64,000 nt of DNA from Frankia sp. AgB1.9 (lineage in GTDB: Bacteria; Actinomycetota; Actinomycetes; Frankiales; Frankiaceae), in the NCBI RefSeq assembly GCF_016786355.1, contig NZ_JADWYX010000028.1, positions 29,803 through 93,802 on the forward strand, in the 5' to 3' direction. The translations under genes and the position numbers were made by a program. Shown one piece after another: positions 50,130 to 59,602 of the stretch (position 1 is the stretch's first letter; every line of letters begins with the position of its first letter). The notes under the pieces are model-generated. The model did no database searches, was not told the DNA's origin, and saw only the letters and a list, made by a program, of their open reading frames with translations.

Positions 50130-53100
50130 TCACCAGGGCTCGAGTTCCTCCAGGACAGTGCTCAGTGCGGGCTCGACGGCGCACGCCGCCGCCAGGACCT
50201 GGTGGCACGGCAGGAGGGCGAAGGCGACGGCGACCAGCCTGACTGCCAGGCTGGGGTGGTTCTGGAGCCTGGCTGTCTCCGCCAGTTCCAGGACGGCCTC
50301 GCCGAAGCCCGATCCGGGGTGGAGCGTAATTCTCTTCGGCTCCCATTCGTCGAGCGTCTGCCTGGCTCGCGTTTCCCAGTCATCGAGCGGATCGGTCTGC
50401 CTCGTGGGCGGTGCCGCGCTCCGTGGCCCGGCCTCGAGACCGTCGCCGATATCCGGCTCGATCTCGCCGCGGATACGGTCGTCGCGTATGCGCTCGAAGG
50501 TCTTTCTCGCGTCGTCGTGGCGCCCGGCCGCGGCGTAGTACTGGGCCAGCTTCGCGAGACAGCGTTCGGCGCCGAGAGCCATCCCGAACCCTCCCGCCAG
50601 CTCGACTTCTCGTAGTTCCTCCGCCGTGCTCCACGCGGCCGAAGCGCTGCCGACGCGCGCCTGCGCGAGCGCGATGGACGCGATGACGCTGCCAGTCCGG
50701 TGCGCCTCGAATGGCTCGAAGCGCTGCAGGGCGATGGTCACCGCGAGCGCGAAGGTGGAACTCGCGTCGGTCGTCCGACCCGCCTGCGCCAGGAGGACCG
50801 CGATGGCGGTGTAGGCCTCCGGCTTCTGCCGCCACCCCGGCCAGATCGAGCTCCGCAGCCGAGCGACGCCGTCCAGTGCCGTCGCGTACTCGCCTATCTC
50901 GGCCAGTGCGACCGCGGCGGCCGCGATCGCCTTGTCGAATCGTTCCCTGCGGATTGGGTCGTCTCCCGCGTCAGGACTCTCGGCAGCCGTCAGGGCCTCC
51001 TCGAGGTGGCGCGCCGCCCTTTCTCTGTTCCCTGCCGCGGCGTAGGCACGGCCCACACCCAGCAGGACATCGGAACGTTCCAGCGGATCCAGCGGCCGCC
51101 TGGTGGCCAGCGACATCTCGGCCAGCTCGCGTGCCGTCTGCGCCCGAGCGAGATAGTGCGCCGCTAGCGCCGCGTAGCCGAGGCCTTCGCCAACGTTCCG
51201 TCTGGCGTTCGCCGCGGTGAGCAGGCTGACGAACTCGTCGAGCATGGACGACGCGGCCGGATCACCAGCTTGCACACGCGCGCAGGCGAGCCGGCCGGTG
51301 CTCGGAGTCCGCAGGTCTGGATCCGCCATCAACTGGATCGTGGTCGCCGCCTCAGCAAGCGCACCAGCCTCGATCTGGATGTCCGCGATCCTGGCGAGCG
51401 TGTCCTGTTTCTGGTGCACGAGATGGGCGGTGACCGTGTCCCGGGCCGACTGATGAAAGCCCTGCCGCGCCTGGGCACAAGCCAGGCTGCTCAGGGTGTC
51501 GGCGCGCCGCCACCAGGTGTACTCGTCCCACCGGAGCGAGTAGTTGTCAGCGACGCGTACGGCTTCCGCGAGCAGCTTTTCCGCCCGCTCGCGCCTGCCA
51601 GCCTCGGCAAGCACCGTCGCACAGTCCTGGAGGATCTCCGCGTGAAATTTCGGATACTCCACCTCGTCGGCGAGTGCCAGCGCCTTCTCCAGCGACGACT
51701 CGTACGGGACGCCGCGGCGGACCTGGGCGAGCGCGACGGAGGCGAGAGCGCGCGGCCGACCCTCCACGGAGGTGACGTTCTCAGCGGCGCGGGCCGCGTC
51801 CAGGAGCAGGCCGTCGTGGTCGTCCGGGCTGATCAGGCCAGCGCTGTCGGAGCTGACGATCGCCGTGAGCAGGGCGGCGCGTCGGGCGGGGTCCTCGACA
51901 CCGCGGGCAAGGGCGACTGCTTCGTCCATCACCGACCGCGCCGAGCTCGGGCCGCCCGTCGACGCCAGTGCGCCGGCGATCCGCAGGAGGCACACGACCC
52001 GCGAGCGATCGTCCGGAATGTGGCGCGCTGCCTCGATCGCGTCGGCGCACGCCTCTTCCGCCGCGGCCGCGAGGCCGACCGTCGCGAGCGTCGCGGCCAC
52101 CTGAAGCAGGCAGCTCACCCGCGCGTCAACAACGGCGACCGCGCGCGCGGCGTCGAGGCCGGCCGCCGCCGACTCCTCGGCCGCCGCCAGTTGTCCCCGG
52201 GCCTGCTGGGCCAACGCCAGCTCGCACAGCGCGGGAGCGCTGGCCGAGACTGACTCGATGAGGTGGGTGACCGTGCTGGCCTGCTCCAGATCGTCCTGGG
52301 CTGTCCGCACGAGCTCACCGGCAACGACCGCCACAGCCCAGTCGCCCGCGCCGAGGGCCACGGCCAGCGCCCTACGCCGGTCCTGTACCGCCAATACGGT
52401 CAGTGCCGCGGCCGAGGGGGCGGGGCCACGGCCGCTCAGGGCGTCCCTGGCCTGGGCAAGGCGCGTCGCCCTGCCCAGATCGGCCCCACCCATCACGCGG
52501 TTGAGCAGCTGGGCCTCGTCAAGTTCCGACAGGGCAGCAAGGTCATTGCCCAGGCGTTCCCGGAGCCGCCGCCGCCGATCAGCATCGAGCGCGCAGCGAA
52601 AGAGCTGCTCAGCCGCCGCCTGACGGCGGTCGGCCCGGCTGCCGGGATCCTGGGCGCGCCGACCCAGCTCGCGGGTGTACGAACGCAGCAGGTAGCGCGG
52701 AGCGTCGGGCGGCCAGGCAAGCTGCGCGTATTCGCGAGCCCACGCGTCGATCAGATCCTCATAGGCTGCCCGATCGGCGCCGAACCGGACACGCGCCTCG
52801 GCGAGCAGCGTCTCGTGCGCGAACACGTAGACCGGCTCGCCTTCGGTGTCCGGGTCGTGCAGGCAGGTGAGGCTGCGGTTCAGGGAGCTACCCAGCAGTG
52901 CTTCGATCTCGCTGACATCGAGGTCACGGCCGCGTCGTTTCAGCAGGGCCTGCAGCTCACTGGCCGTGAGCCCGCTGCCGGCAGCCGCGAGACTGGACAC
53001 CAGGGGGAAGAGGAAACCGCCGGGAACCCGTAGGACCTGACCAAGCTCTGCCTGCGCCGCCAGGCGGATCCCGGTGGCGGCTTCGGAGGCGGTGATGCGC

Positions 53101-54416
53101 CGCACCTGATCGCGCAGCGGATGCGCGGCGGGAAAACGAATACTGACGCCGGCGCGGCTCGCGACCAGGAGCGAGGCCGTGCCAGGGAGTGTCCTGGAAT
53201 CGGGTAGCCAGGCAACTAGGTCAAGGCCCGCCGCGGCGTCGTACTCGTCAAGGCCGTCAACCAGAACGAGCAGACCCCGACCGCGTTCGGCGCAGGCGCG
53301 GGCCGCCTCCTCCAGCAGATCGGCGAAGTCGTTCTTCCGCTCGGATACGTACGACGGGGGCGTATACCCGCCCCGGTCCGCCAGCAGCGCCAGCTGGCGG
53401 CTGAGCACATCCAGGGCGTACCCCGCCGTGTTCTCATCGTCGCTGGCACGGCGCAGGAAGCAGGCGACCACGTCGACGCGTTCCGGCGGGTGCAGCGCGA
53501 ACCAGGCGAGCAAGGCCGTCTTGCCGGCGAACGGGTCCCCTTGAATCCACCGCCACCGTGCTCCGGAGGCGGTGAAATCCGCCAGGGCGGCAAGCTCCGC
53601 CCCGCGGCCGATCAGTACGCGAGGTGCGAGGGCTTCCACGGCCCACCGCGCTCGCGCTACGTCAATCTTGCGCGGGGTTGGCGGGGTGGCCAGCCACAGA
53701 TCATTCCCGTGGGCGGGCAGGTGCGGCAGTGCCGCGCGCCACGCGTCGAGCTGATCTTCTGGCGCGGGACCGAAGAGCCGCTCGATGGGGCGGAACGTAA
53801 GCGTAGCCAGTCCCTCTCGCGGGTGGTGCTGGCCGACCACCCCGATCAGCCGGTTGCCCGCCCAGACAGCAGCACCGGACATTCCCTCCCACGGGGAATG
53901 CCCGGCCGTTCCGGATTCGGGGGCAGGTGGCGCGTCCACCACGAACGCGAACCGGCCGGTCTTGGCGTCCGAGAGCGCGGCGATGCCGCCGATGGCATAC
54001 GCCAGCTCTCGCAGCAGCACGCCATCCCGGCCGGGGGCTGGGCGGAGTGTGAAGCGGGGGCAGCCGGCCGCCGCCGCGGGCACCGGCGGCCCGGCGTCGC
54101 GATTCAGCCTCCCGAACAGCGCCGGCTCAGCTGCCGTTTCGCCGGCCTGCCCCCTTACAGGGAGCAGCGCCAGATCCGCGTCCGGGACCGTCAGCACCCG
54201 CTTTACCTCGACGGCCTCACCTTCTTCGGCGACCAACGCCGCGGGGGCGCCGAGCCACACCGCTATCGAAACCGCGCCGCGCACGACATGGCACGCGGTG
54301 AGCACCCAGCCGGGTGAGACCAGATAACCGCTTCCCCGCGTGCGCACCTCGCCCGAAGGGTCCGCGCGGACCACCATGATCTCGGCGACGCGGGCCCGCG
54401 TCGGATGGTCGACCAC
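50130..54416 (-). CDS. Trypsin-like protease fused to STAND NTPase and TPR repeats
   Basis: A 1,428-residue multidomain protein. Residues 1-210 are a trypsin-like serine protease: catalytic His43 (LTACHVVRG), Asp81 (DADLALL) and Ser180 (GMSGAAVW). Residues about 265-460 are a STAND/NACHT-type NTPase with Walker A GDPFAGKT (293-300) and Walker B LLVLVDGLDE (382-391). Residues about 650-1,400 are helical repeats rich in paired alanines (TPR-like, e.g. RARDVARAAEN-type). Such proteins act as conflict/defence sensors in which a trigger assembles the NTPase and activates the protease. The upstream Trypco2 gene, 33 bp away, confirms this class. GTG start with GAGAGG before it. Confidence 0.88.
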   Translation of the reverse strand: MVDHPTRARVAEIMVVRADPSGEVRTRGSGYLVSPGWVLTACHVVRGAVSIAVWLGAPAALVAEEGEAVEVKRVLTVPDADLALLPVRGQAGETAAEPALFGRLNRDAGPPVPAAAAGCPRFTLRPAPGRDGVLLRELAYAIGGIAALSDAKTGRFAFVVDAPPAPESGTAGHSPWEGMSGAAVWAGNRLIGVVGQHHPREGLATLTFRPIERLFGPAPEDQLDAWRAALPHLPAHGNDLWLATPPTPRKIDVARARWAVEALAPRVLIGRGAELAALADFTASGARWRWIQGDPFAGKTALLAWFALHPPERVDVVACFLRRASDDENTAGYALDVLSRQLALLADRGGYTPPSYVSERKNDFADLLEEAARACAERGRGLLVLVDGLDEYDAAAGLDLVAWLPDSRTLPGTASLLVASRAGVSIRFPAAHPLRDQVRRITASEAATGIRLAAQAELGQVLRVPGGFLFPLVSSLAAAGSGLTASELQALLKRRGRDLDVSEIEALLGSSLNRSLTCLHDPDTEGEPVYVFAHETLLAEARVRFGADRAAYEDLIDAWAREYAQLAWPPDAPRYLLRSYTRELGRRAQDPGSRADRRQAAAEQLFRCALDADRRRRLRERLGNDLAALSELDEAQLLNRVMGGADLGRATRLAQARDALSGRGPAPSAAALTVLAVQDRRRALAVALGAGDWAVAVVAGELVRTAQDDLEQASTVTHLIESVSASAPALCELALAQQARGQLAAAEESAAAGLDAARAVAVVDARVSCLLQVAATLATVGLAAAAEEACADAIEAARHIPDDRSRVVCLLRIAGALASTGGPSSARSVMDEAVALARGVEDPARRAALLTAIVSSDSAGLISPDDHDGLLLDAARAAENVTSVEGRPRALASVALAQVRRGVPYESSLEKALALADEVEYPKFHAEILQDCATVLAEAGRRERAEKLLAEAVRVADNYSLRWDEYTWWRRADTLSSLACAQARQGFHQSARDTVTAHLVHQKQDTLARIADIQIEAGALAEAATTIQLMADPDLRTPSTGRLACARVQAGDPAASSMLDEFVSLLTAANARRNVGEGLGYAALAAHYLARAQTARELAEMSLATRRPLDPLERSDVLLGVGRAYAAAGNRERAARHLEEALTAAESPDAGDDPIRRERFDKAIAAAAVALAEIGEYATALDGVARLRSSIWPGWRQKPEAYTAIAVLLAQAGRTTDASSTFALAVTIALQRFEPFEAHRTGSVIASIALAQARVGSASAAWSTAEELREVELAGGFGMALGAERCLAKLAQYYAAAGRHDDARKTFERIRDDRIRGEIEPDIGDGLEAGPRSAAPPTRQTDPLDDWETRARQTLDEWEPKRITLHPGSGFGEAVLELAETARLQNHPSLAVRLVAVAFALLPCHQVLAAACAVEPALSTVLEELEPW

Positions 54417-54449
54417 TGCCTCTCCCGGGATTCCCGACAGGTCCCGGTG

Positions 54450-54851
54450 TCAGGACGGGCGCGGGGCCGGCAGGGCGGCGCCCTCTTCGCCCTCGACAAG
54501 GGCGCCTTCCACATCGACGCCCCGGGTGACGGTCGTCTGGTGACCCTGATGGTCAATGACGACCTGTTCCACCCGCGGCTTCAGCGTCAGCGTGAGTTGC
54601 TGGGTGCGGCCGCGCTCTGCCGAGCGGGTGCCCTTGGCGCCGGCCTCGGCCTCGGCGAATACCCAGAACTTCGCCTTGCCCCCCGCCGACGCCTCGGCGG
54701 CCGTGGTCAGCGTGTACGCCACTTCCAGCGTCAGGCTGATCTCCTCGACCCCCAGCTTCAGGGCATCACCCGCCGCCCGGGATTGCGCCTCGCTCAGCTC
54801 GGCGCGCAGGTCCGTCAGGAAATCCGCCAGGCCAATCCGGTCCTCGACCAT
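54450..54851 (-). CDS. Trypco2 (trypsin-co-occurring domain 2) protein
   Basis: A 133-residue protein matching the Trypco2 family: EDRIGLADFLTDLRAELSEA at the N-terminus, EISLTLEVAYTLTTAAE, KAKFWVFAEAEAGAKG, QQLTLTLKPRVEQVV. The domain is known only by its co-occurrence with trypsin-like proteases in bacterial conflict systems and likely is the effector-linked constant component. It precedes the trypsin-STAND gene by 33 bp in the same direction. ATG 54851 is selected because AGGAG lies 9 bp upstream. It is expected to act with the downstream protease. Confidence 0.85.
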   Translation of the reverse strand: MVEDRIGLADFLTDLRAELSEAQSRAAGDALKLGVEEISLTLEVAYTLTTAAEASAGGKAKFWVFAEAEAGAKGTRSAERGRTQQLTLTLKPRVEQVVIDHQGHQTTVTRGVDVEGALVEGEEGAALPAPRPS

Positions 54852-55381
54852 CGCCACCCACTCCTGTCAGGACACGGCCCATTTATGGCAGCGTGTCACC
54901 CGCGTCCAGGCCACGGCGGAAGAATAGCCGGCTTGACGGGTGGGACCGGGATCGGTGATGTCTACCGCCGTGACAGCCGTCCGCTTTGGCGCGGCGGATT
55001 ACCGCGCGTGTCGCAGACCTGGCGGCCCGCCGGGTTCACACCGTTGCGTGGGCGTCGCCGCGGACCGTCCCAGGTCCGATCAAGATCATCTGCCGGCTGT
55101 TGCTGGGAGTCTGGCAGTCACAGTGGGTCACCGGCTGTCAAGCGGCGCGGACCACGGTGGACCGGCACGGACCGGAGACCGGGGGAACTGCGTGCCGAAT
55201 CGTGTGATCAGACAGCGACGTTGACTGAGATGGCACGTGCGGTGGGGAAACGAGGGTTCCGCTCGTATGGTCTCGGGGAGCCCGCCCGGATCGGCGCGCG
55301 ATGGCCGTCATGAGGCCCTGCCCGCGGGCTGATCCGCGCCGGGCGTGGACCTGCCGATGACGAGACCAAAGGGGACGCGCG
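54852..55381. other. Divergent intergenic region of conflict operon and helicase
   Basis: Contains the dyad at 54871 near the Trypco2 gene. I see no supported gene in the remainder; the helicase promoter must lie here. Confidence 0.5.
54871..54897. promoter_or_regulatory. Dyad operator/promoter of the conflict operon
   Basis: GACACG and CGTGTC flank an inner partial dyad (GCCCAT / ATGGC), and the minus-strand CATAAA inside it is -10-like. It is 20 bp before the Trypco2 start. Confidence 0.5.
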
Positions 55382-57586
55382 GTGGCTCGGCTGGGCATCG
55401 ACAAGGACTTCCTGTTGGACTTCGCGCGACTCGACAAGCCCGTTCAACAAAAGGTCTCCGCCACGTTCGCGAAGTTTCAGGAGGCCACCCATGCCGGCCT
55501 GCACCTCGAAAAGATCGACAATGCCCGGGATGACCGGTTGCGCACCATCAGGATCGACCGGTTCTGGCGTGGCGTCGTCCTCGCGCCGGACCGCGGTGAC
55601 CATTACACGCTGCTGAAGGTGCTGCCCCACGAGGAGGCCTACGCCTGGGCCCAGCGGCGCAGGGTGTCGGTGAACTCGGCCACCGGCCGCATCGAGATCC
55701 GTGACAGCGTCGCCCTGGACTCCACGCTGCCGGAGCTGGACCGATCGGCGCGGCGCGGGCGCGGCGAGACGCGTCCGCTGTTCGCCGGCGTCGACGCCAC
55801 GACGCTGCGCCGGCTCGGCGTCGACGAGCAGACTCTCGCCTTCGCCCGCGCCGTCACCGACCTCGCCCAGCTGGAGACCGCCCAGGCCTTCCTCCCCGAA
55901 AGCCAGTGGACCGTGCTCTACGGCCTGGCCGCCGGCATGTCGCCGGACGACGTCTGGCAGGAGATCGCCGCGGCCGTCCTGACCGTCAGTGGGCCGGACG
56001 AGCCGGTGAGCCCCGCGACCGTCGGGGCCGGCGCCTTCGACCCGGATGACGTGGCCGCCGCCGTGGAACGCAGCCAGGACCGGGTGGTGCTGGTCTCCGG
56101 GCCGGCCGAGCTTCTCGAGGTGCTCAACCATCCGTTCGACCTGTGGCGGGTCTACCTGCACCCGATCCAGTTCAAGGTCGCGAACGCCCGGTACCGCGGC
56201 CCGGCGCGGGTCACCGGCGGCCCGGGCACCGGCAAGACCGTTGTCGCGCTCCACCGGGCCCGCCACCTGGCCGCCGCCGGTGAGGGGCCGGTCCTGCTGA
56301 CGACCTTCACCGGGACTCTGACCGCGACGCTGCAGACGAACCTGGCCCTGCTGGAGGCTGAGGCGGCCATCCGGGACCGGGTCGCGGTCCGCACCGTCGA
56401 CCAGGTCGCCAACCAGATCTGGCGGTCCGTCCACGGCGCACCACCGCCGCTCATCCAGGGCGACGAGGAGCGTGACCTCTGGAAGGAGATCATCGACGCG
56501 CACGGGCTGGCGTTCGGGGACCGGTTCGTCGCCGACGAATGGCGCCAGGTGATCCTCGGCAACGGGATCACCGACCTCGCCGGCTACCAGGCCGCGTCCA
56601 GGGGCGGCCGTGGGAAACCGCTGACGGCCGCGCAGCGGGGCCGGGTATGGGCCGCCGTCGAGGCGTTCGAGGCCCGGCTGCGCGAACAGGGCGTCCTCAC
56701 CCACGCGCTGGTCTGCGCCGAGGCGACCCGACTGCTCGAACAGGGTGCCGTGGCGCCCGACCTGTTCGGCCCCCATCCCGCTTCGGCGGGGCGCCGGCCG
56801 TTCCGCCATGTAGTCGTGGACGAGGCGCAGGACCTGAGCCCGGCGCAGTGGCGGCTGCTGCGCGCCGTCGTGGCCCCCGCCGAGAACGACCTGTTCCTCG
56901 CCGGCGACGCCCATCAGCGCATCTACGGCCACCGGGCGAGCCTGCGCGACCACGGGATCGTCGTCACCGGCCGGGCCAGCCGGCTGACCGTCAACTACCG
57001 CACGACCGCCGAGATCCTCGCCTGGAGCCTCGGCGTGCTGCGTGACGAGCGGATCGACGACCTGGACGGCGGGCTCGACAGCATCGCCGGCTATCGCTCC
57101 GAGCTGCACGGCCGCCGCCCAGTCCTCGCCGGGGCGCCGACGCCGTCGGACGAGGCCAAGGGACTTGTCGAGGTCGTACGCGGCTGGATCGACGCCGGCG
57201 TCGAACCGGCCGAGATCGGCGTCGCCGCCCGCACGAACGCCGTCGTAGAGGAGACGCTCACCGCGCTGCTCGACGCCGGCCTGCCCGCCCGGTCACTCGC
57301 GAAGCCGAAGCCCCGGGGCCGCAAGGTGGGAACGGGCAGCCAGGTCGCCGTCGGCTCGATGCACCGGATGAAGGGCCTGGAGTTCCGCTGCCTGGCGGTC
57401 ACCGGCGTCGGGGCGGGCCAGGTCCCGTCGAGCGCGGTGACGCCGGCCGACGAGGACCCGTACGCGCACGCGCTGGACCTGCAGCGGGAACGCTGCGTGC
57501 TGTTCGTCGCCTGCACCAGGGCACGTGAGCAGCTCTACGTCTCGTGGCACGGCGTGCCCAGCCCGTTCCTCGCCGCGGTGCGCTGA
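55382..57586 (+). CDS. RelE-like toxin domain fused to SF1 (UvrD-like) helicase
   Basis: A 734-residue protein. Residues 1-105 resemble a RelE/ParE-superfamily toxin fold (HLEKIDNARDDRLRTIRID, RFWRGVVLA, YTLLKVLPHEEAYAWA). The rest is an SF1A helicase: Walker A GGPGTGKTVVA (about 279-289), DEAQDLSP (about 480), LAGDAHQRIYGHRASL, LTVNYRTTAEI, SMHRMKGLEFR and VACTRAREQL (about 705). Helicases of this form occur with restriction or defence genes. It starts with GTG and is divergent from the Trypco2-protease operon. The toxin-like domain may cleave RNA or may only bind; the catalytic residues of RelE cannot be assigned by eye. Confidence 0.82.
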   Translation: MARLGIDKDFLLDFARLDKPVQQKVSATFAKFQEATHAGLHLEKIDNARDDRLRTIRIDRFWRGVVLAPDRGDHYTLLKVLPHEEAYAWAQRRRVSVNSATGRIEIRDSVALDSTLPELDRSARRGRGETRPLFAGVDATTLRRLGVDEQTLAFARAVTDLAQLETAQAFLPESQWTVLYGLAAGMSPDDVWQEIAAAVLTVSGPDEPVSPATVGAGAFDPDDVAAAVERSQDRVVLVSGPAELLEVLNHPFDLWRVYLHPIQFKVANARYRGPARVTGGPGTGKTVVALHRARHLAAAGEGPVLLTTFTGTLTATLQTNLALLEAEAAIRDRVAVRTVDQVANQIWRSVHGAPPPLIQGDEERDLWKEIIDAHGLAFGDRFVADEWRQVILGNGITDLAGYQAASRGGRGKPLTAAQRGRVWAAVEAFEARLREQGVLTHALVCAEATRLLEQGAVAPDLFGPHPASAGRRPFRHVVVDEAQDLSPAQWRLLRAVVAPAENDLFLAGDAHQRIYGHRASLRDHGIVVTGRASRLTVNYRTTAEILAWSLGVLRDERIDDLDGGLDSIAGYRSELHGRRPVLAGAPTPSDEAKGLVEVVRGWIDAGVEPAEIGVAARTNAVVEETLTALLDAGLPARSLAKPKPRGRKVGTGSQVAVGSMHRMKGLEFRCLAVTGVGAGQVPSSAVTPADEDPYAHALDLQRERCVLFVACTRAREQLYVSWHGVPSPFLAAVR

Positions 57587-57639
57587 CCGGGCCACAGCGC
57601 GCTGCGCCGAGCGCTGACCGAGCCGCGGTGCGCTGACCG
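57572..57639 (+). repeat. 18-bp direct repeat at the helicase 3' end
   Basis: GCCGCGGTGCGCTGACCG occurs at 57572-57589, including the helicase stop, and again at 57622-57639, 50 bp later. Confidence 0.75.
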
Positions 57640-57655
57640 CCGCCGGGAAAGGGCC

Positions 57656-57690
57656 GCCTCTCCCGGCCGGGAGCGCCCCGACCGGGAGGC
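57656..57690. terminator. Hairpin between convergent genes
   Basis: GCCTCTCCCGG pairs imperfectly with CCGGGAGGC across a 15-base loop, between the helicase and the minus-strand gene at 57,697. Confidence 0.55.
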
Positions 57691-57696
57691 AGCCGC

Positions 57697-58476
57697 TCAG
57701 AAACCAGGGAAGACGGCGCGCAGAGTGTCCAGGTCGATGCCCTCCGCCGAGATCCCCGCCGGGGTGTGGGCGGCGTCGAGACGGCCGTAGGCGAGCCGCA
57801 GGAACGCCTCGGCCGGCGCGGTCAGCGTCGCGTCGGCGGAGATCGCACCGTCCCAGGGGGCCAGGGTGACGGCGTCACCCAGGGTCAGCGCGTACTCCCG
57901 TGCTGGCCCGGTCAGGGCGACGTGGACGACGGCCTTGTCCCCGCTGGGCCGGCCGAGGAAGCCGATCAGCAGACCCACCCCGTCGACGAGCTGCGCGACC
58001 GCGTCGGCGTCGACCGTCGCCGCCGGGTCGAGCGCGACCTTGACGTCCCAGGTGTGCAGGGCGTGCTCCGCCAGCCGCAGCCGCATCATCGTCACCCCGT
58101 CGAGCTTCATCGGCCCCAGCGGGAGCTGGAGCGCGGTGAGCGCCTCGGCGGAGATGGCGGCGTAGGTGTCGATCAGCGCCTGGTCGGCGGGCAGCGCGTC
58201 GGCGGCCTGCGCCTCGGGGGTCTTCGCGTTCCAGACGTCCCAGACACCCTGGAAGACGGCCATCTCGGGGAACGGCGCGTCCGCGAGCCCGGCGTCCAGG
58301 TTCAGCTTGCCGATGACGGCGCCGGAGCCGAGGTGCGACAGCACCTGCGCGATGGTCCACTCGGACGCGTAGGACGGCCCACGCAGCGCCGGGCCGTCGA
58401 GTCCCGCCGTCGCGGCGCTCAGCAGGTCGTGCGAGCGGCGAAGCGCCGCGAGAACGGAGCTGGCCTCGTCGGACAT
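57697..58476 (-). CDS. Maleylpyruvate isomerase/MDMPI-like (DinB-type) protein
   Basis: A 259-residue protein of the mycothiol-dependent maleylpyruvate isomerase-like family. The N-terminal DinB-like bundle contains WTIAQVLSHLGSG (first metal His) and RLAEHALHTWDVKVAL with further His residues; the C-terminus is the MDMPI_C-like part. Members include mycothiol-dependent metal enzymes and uncharacterised relatives, so the reaction is unknown. The ATG at 58476 has AAGGGAAG 7 bp before it. It follows the PAP2 gene in the same direction by 76 bp. Confidence 0.78.
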   Translation of the reverse strand: MSDEASSVLAALRRSHDLLSAATAGLDGPALRGPSYASEWTIAQVLSHLGSGAVIGKLNLDAGLADAPFPEMAVFQGVWDVWNAKTPEAQAADALPADQALIDTYAAISAEALTALQLPLGPMKLDGVTMMRLRLAEHALHTWDVKVALDPAATVDADAVAQLVDGVGLLIGFLGRPSGDKAVVHVALTGPAREYALTLGDAVTLAPWDGAISADATLTAPAEAFLRLAYGRLDAAHTPAGISAEGIDLDTLRAVFPGF

Positions 58477-58552
58477 CGAGATGCTTCCCTTCGTTGGGTC
58501 AGCCTGGTCGAACCGGCGGCCGGTCCCCGCCGCGCCGCCTCGTAGGAACCGC

Positions 58553-59602
58553 TCAGCCGGGCGCGGGCCCGGGGGCGGCCGCCAGCCTGGGGCTCCAGGC
58601 CGGCCGTTGGACGCCGACCGGGATCCTCCCCGGTGGGCGTCCCGCCACCGCGGCCAGCCCCTGCGTGGGCACCTGCGCGCCGGCCTGTTGGGGCTTCGCC
58701 GGGCCGGTGCCGGCACCCTGTGCGGGGGTTGGGCGTCGCCGCGCGACCCGGCCGACCAGCAGCACGAGACCAGCGGCCAGCGCCAGATCCACGACGCCCC
58801 CGACGGCGTCGAAGAAGTAGTGGTTGCCCGTCGACATCACGACCAACGTCGTCAGCACCGGGTACGAGGCGCCCAGCACCCGGATGACGGGCCGGCGGGC
58901 GTGCCGCGCGATGAGGAAACCGCACCAGAGCGCCCAGGCACAGTGCAGCGAGGGCATCGCCGCGTACTGGTTGGTCAGGCCGCCGAGCCCGCGTGGCGCG
59001 CTCGCGTCGTCGTCCCACCAGCCCCAGTCACTGACCTGGGCCATCGTGTCGTGGAAGCCGGCACCCTGGAGCAGCCGCGGCGGCGTCGTCGGCAGCAGCC
59101 AGAAGCCCACGAGACCGAGGATCGTCGTCAGCAGGATCGTGCTGCGCGCCCGCCGGTAGTGCGCCGGGTTGCGGCGGTACATCCAGGCCAGCACGACGGG
59201 CGTCAGGATGTAGTGCAGCGTCGCGTAGAAGTAGCAGGCGGGCACCGCGAGGACCGTGGCGTGCACGAGGAAGTTGTTGAGCGGGTGCTCCGGGTTCAGG
59301 TGCGAGATCTGCTCGAGGTGCAGCAGCCTTCGGGCGGTGTGGTCGGCCGCGGCCAGATCGTCGCTCTTGAGGCCTCGGATGCCGGTGTACAGCCCGTACA
59401 GCGAGGCGATGGCCAGGATCTCCACCCACCAGCGCGGCAGCCGTTGCGCCGCGGCCGGGGCAGCAGTGGCCTTCGGATCGGGCTGCTCGCCCGGTTTCTG
59501 CCCGGGCTCACCGGCCGGCGCCGGTCTGCTGCCGGTCCTGGCGCCCTCGGGGCGCGGCGGGGGCGGCGCCGAACCGGCGACGTCGTTCGTCGCGATGACC
59601 AC
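58553..59602 (-). CDS. PAP2-superfamily membrane phosphatase/transferase
   Basis: A 349-residue membrane protein. A Pro-rich cytosolic N-terminus is followed by six or so membrane helices with the PAP2 motifs: PSLHCAWAL (catalytic His) and STGNHYFFDAVGG, and a basic RRNPAHYRRARS segment before them. This inositol-phosphotransferase-like PAP2 group acts on lipid phosphates or transfers inositol in cell-envelope lipid synthesis. A Pro/Gly-rich tail ends the protein. The GTG start follows AGGAGG by 6 bp; the long frame upstream is spurious. It is divergent from metH. Confidence 0.86.
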   Translation of the reverse strand: MVIATNDVAGSAPPPPRPEGARTGSRPAPAGEPGQKPGEQPDPKATAAPAAAQRLPRWWVEILAIASLYGLYTGIRGLKSDDLAAADHTARRLLHLEQISHLNPEHPLNNFLVHATVLAVPACYFYATLHYILTPVVLAWMYRRNPAHYRRARSTILLTTILGLVGFWLLPTTPPRLLQGAGFHDTMAQVSDWGWWDDDASAPRGLGGLTNQYAAMPSLHCAWALWCGFLIARHARRPVIRVLGASYPVLTTLVVMSTGNHYFFDAVGGVVDLALAAGLVLLVGRVARRRPTPAQGAGTGPAKPQQAGAQVPTQGLAAVAGRPPGRIPVGVQRPAWSPRLAAAPGPAPG

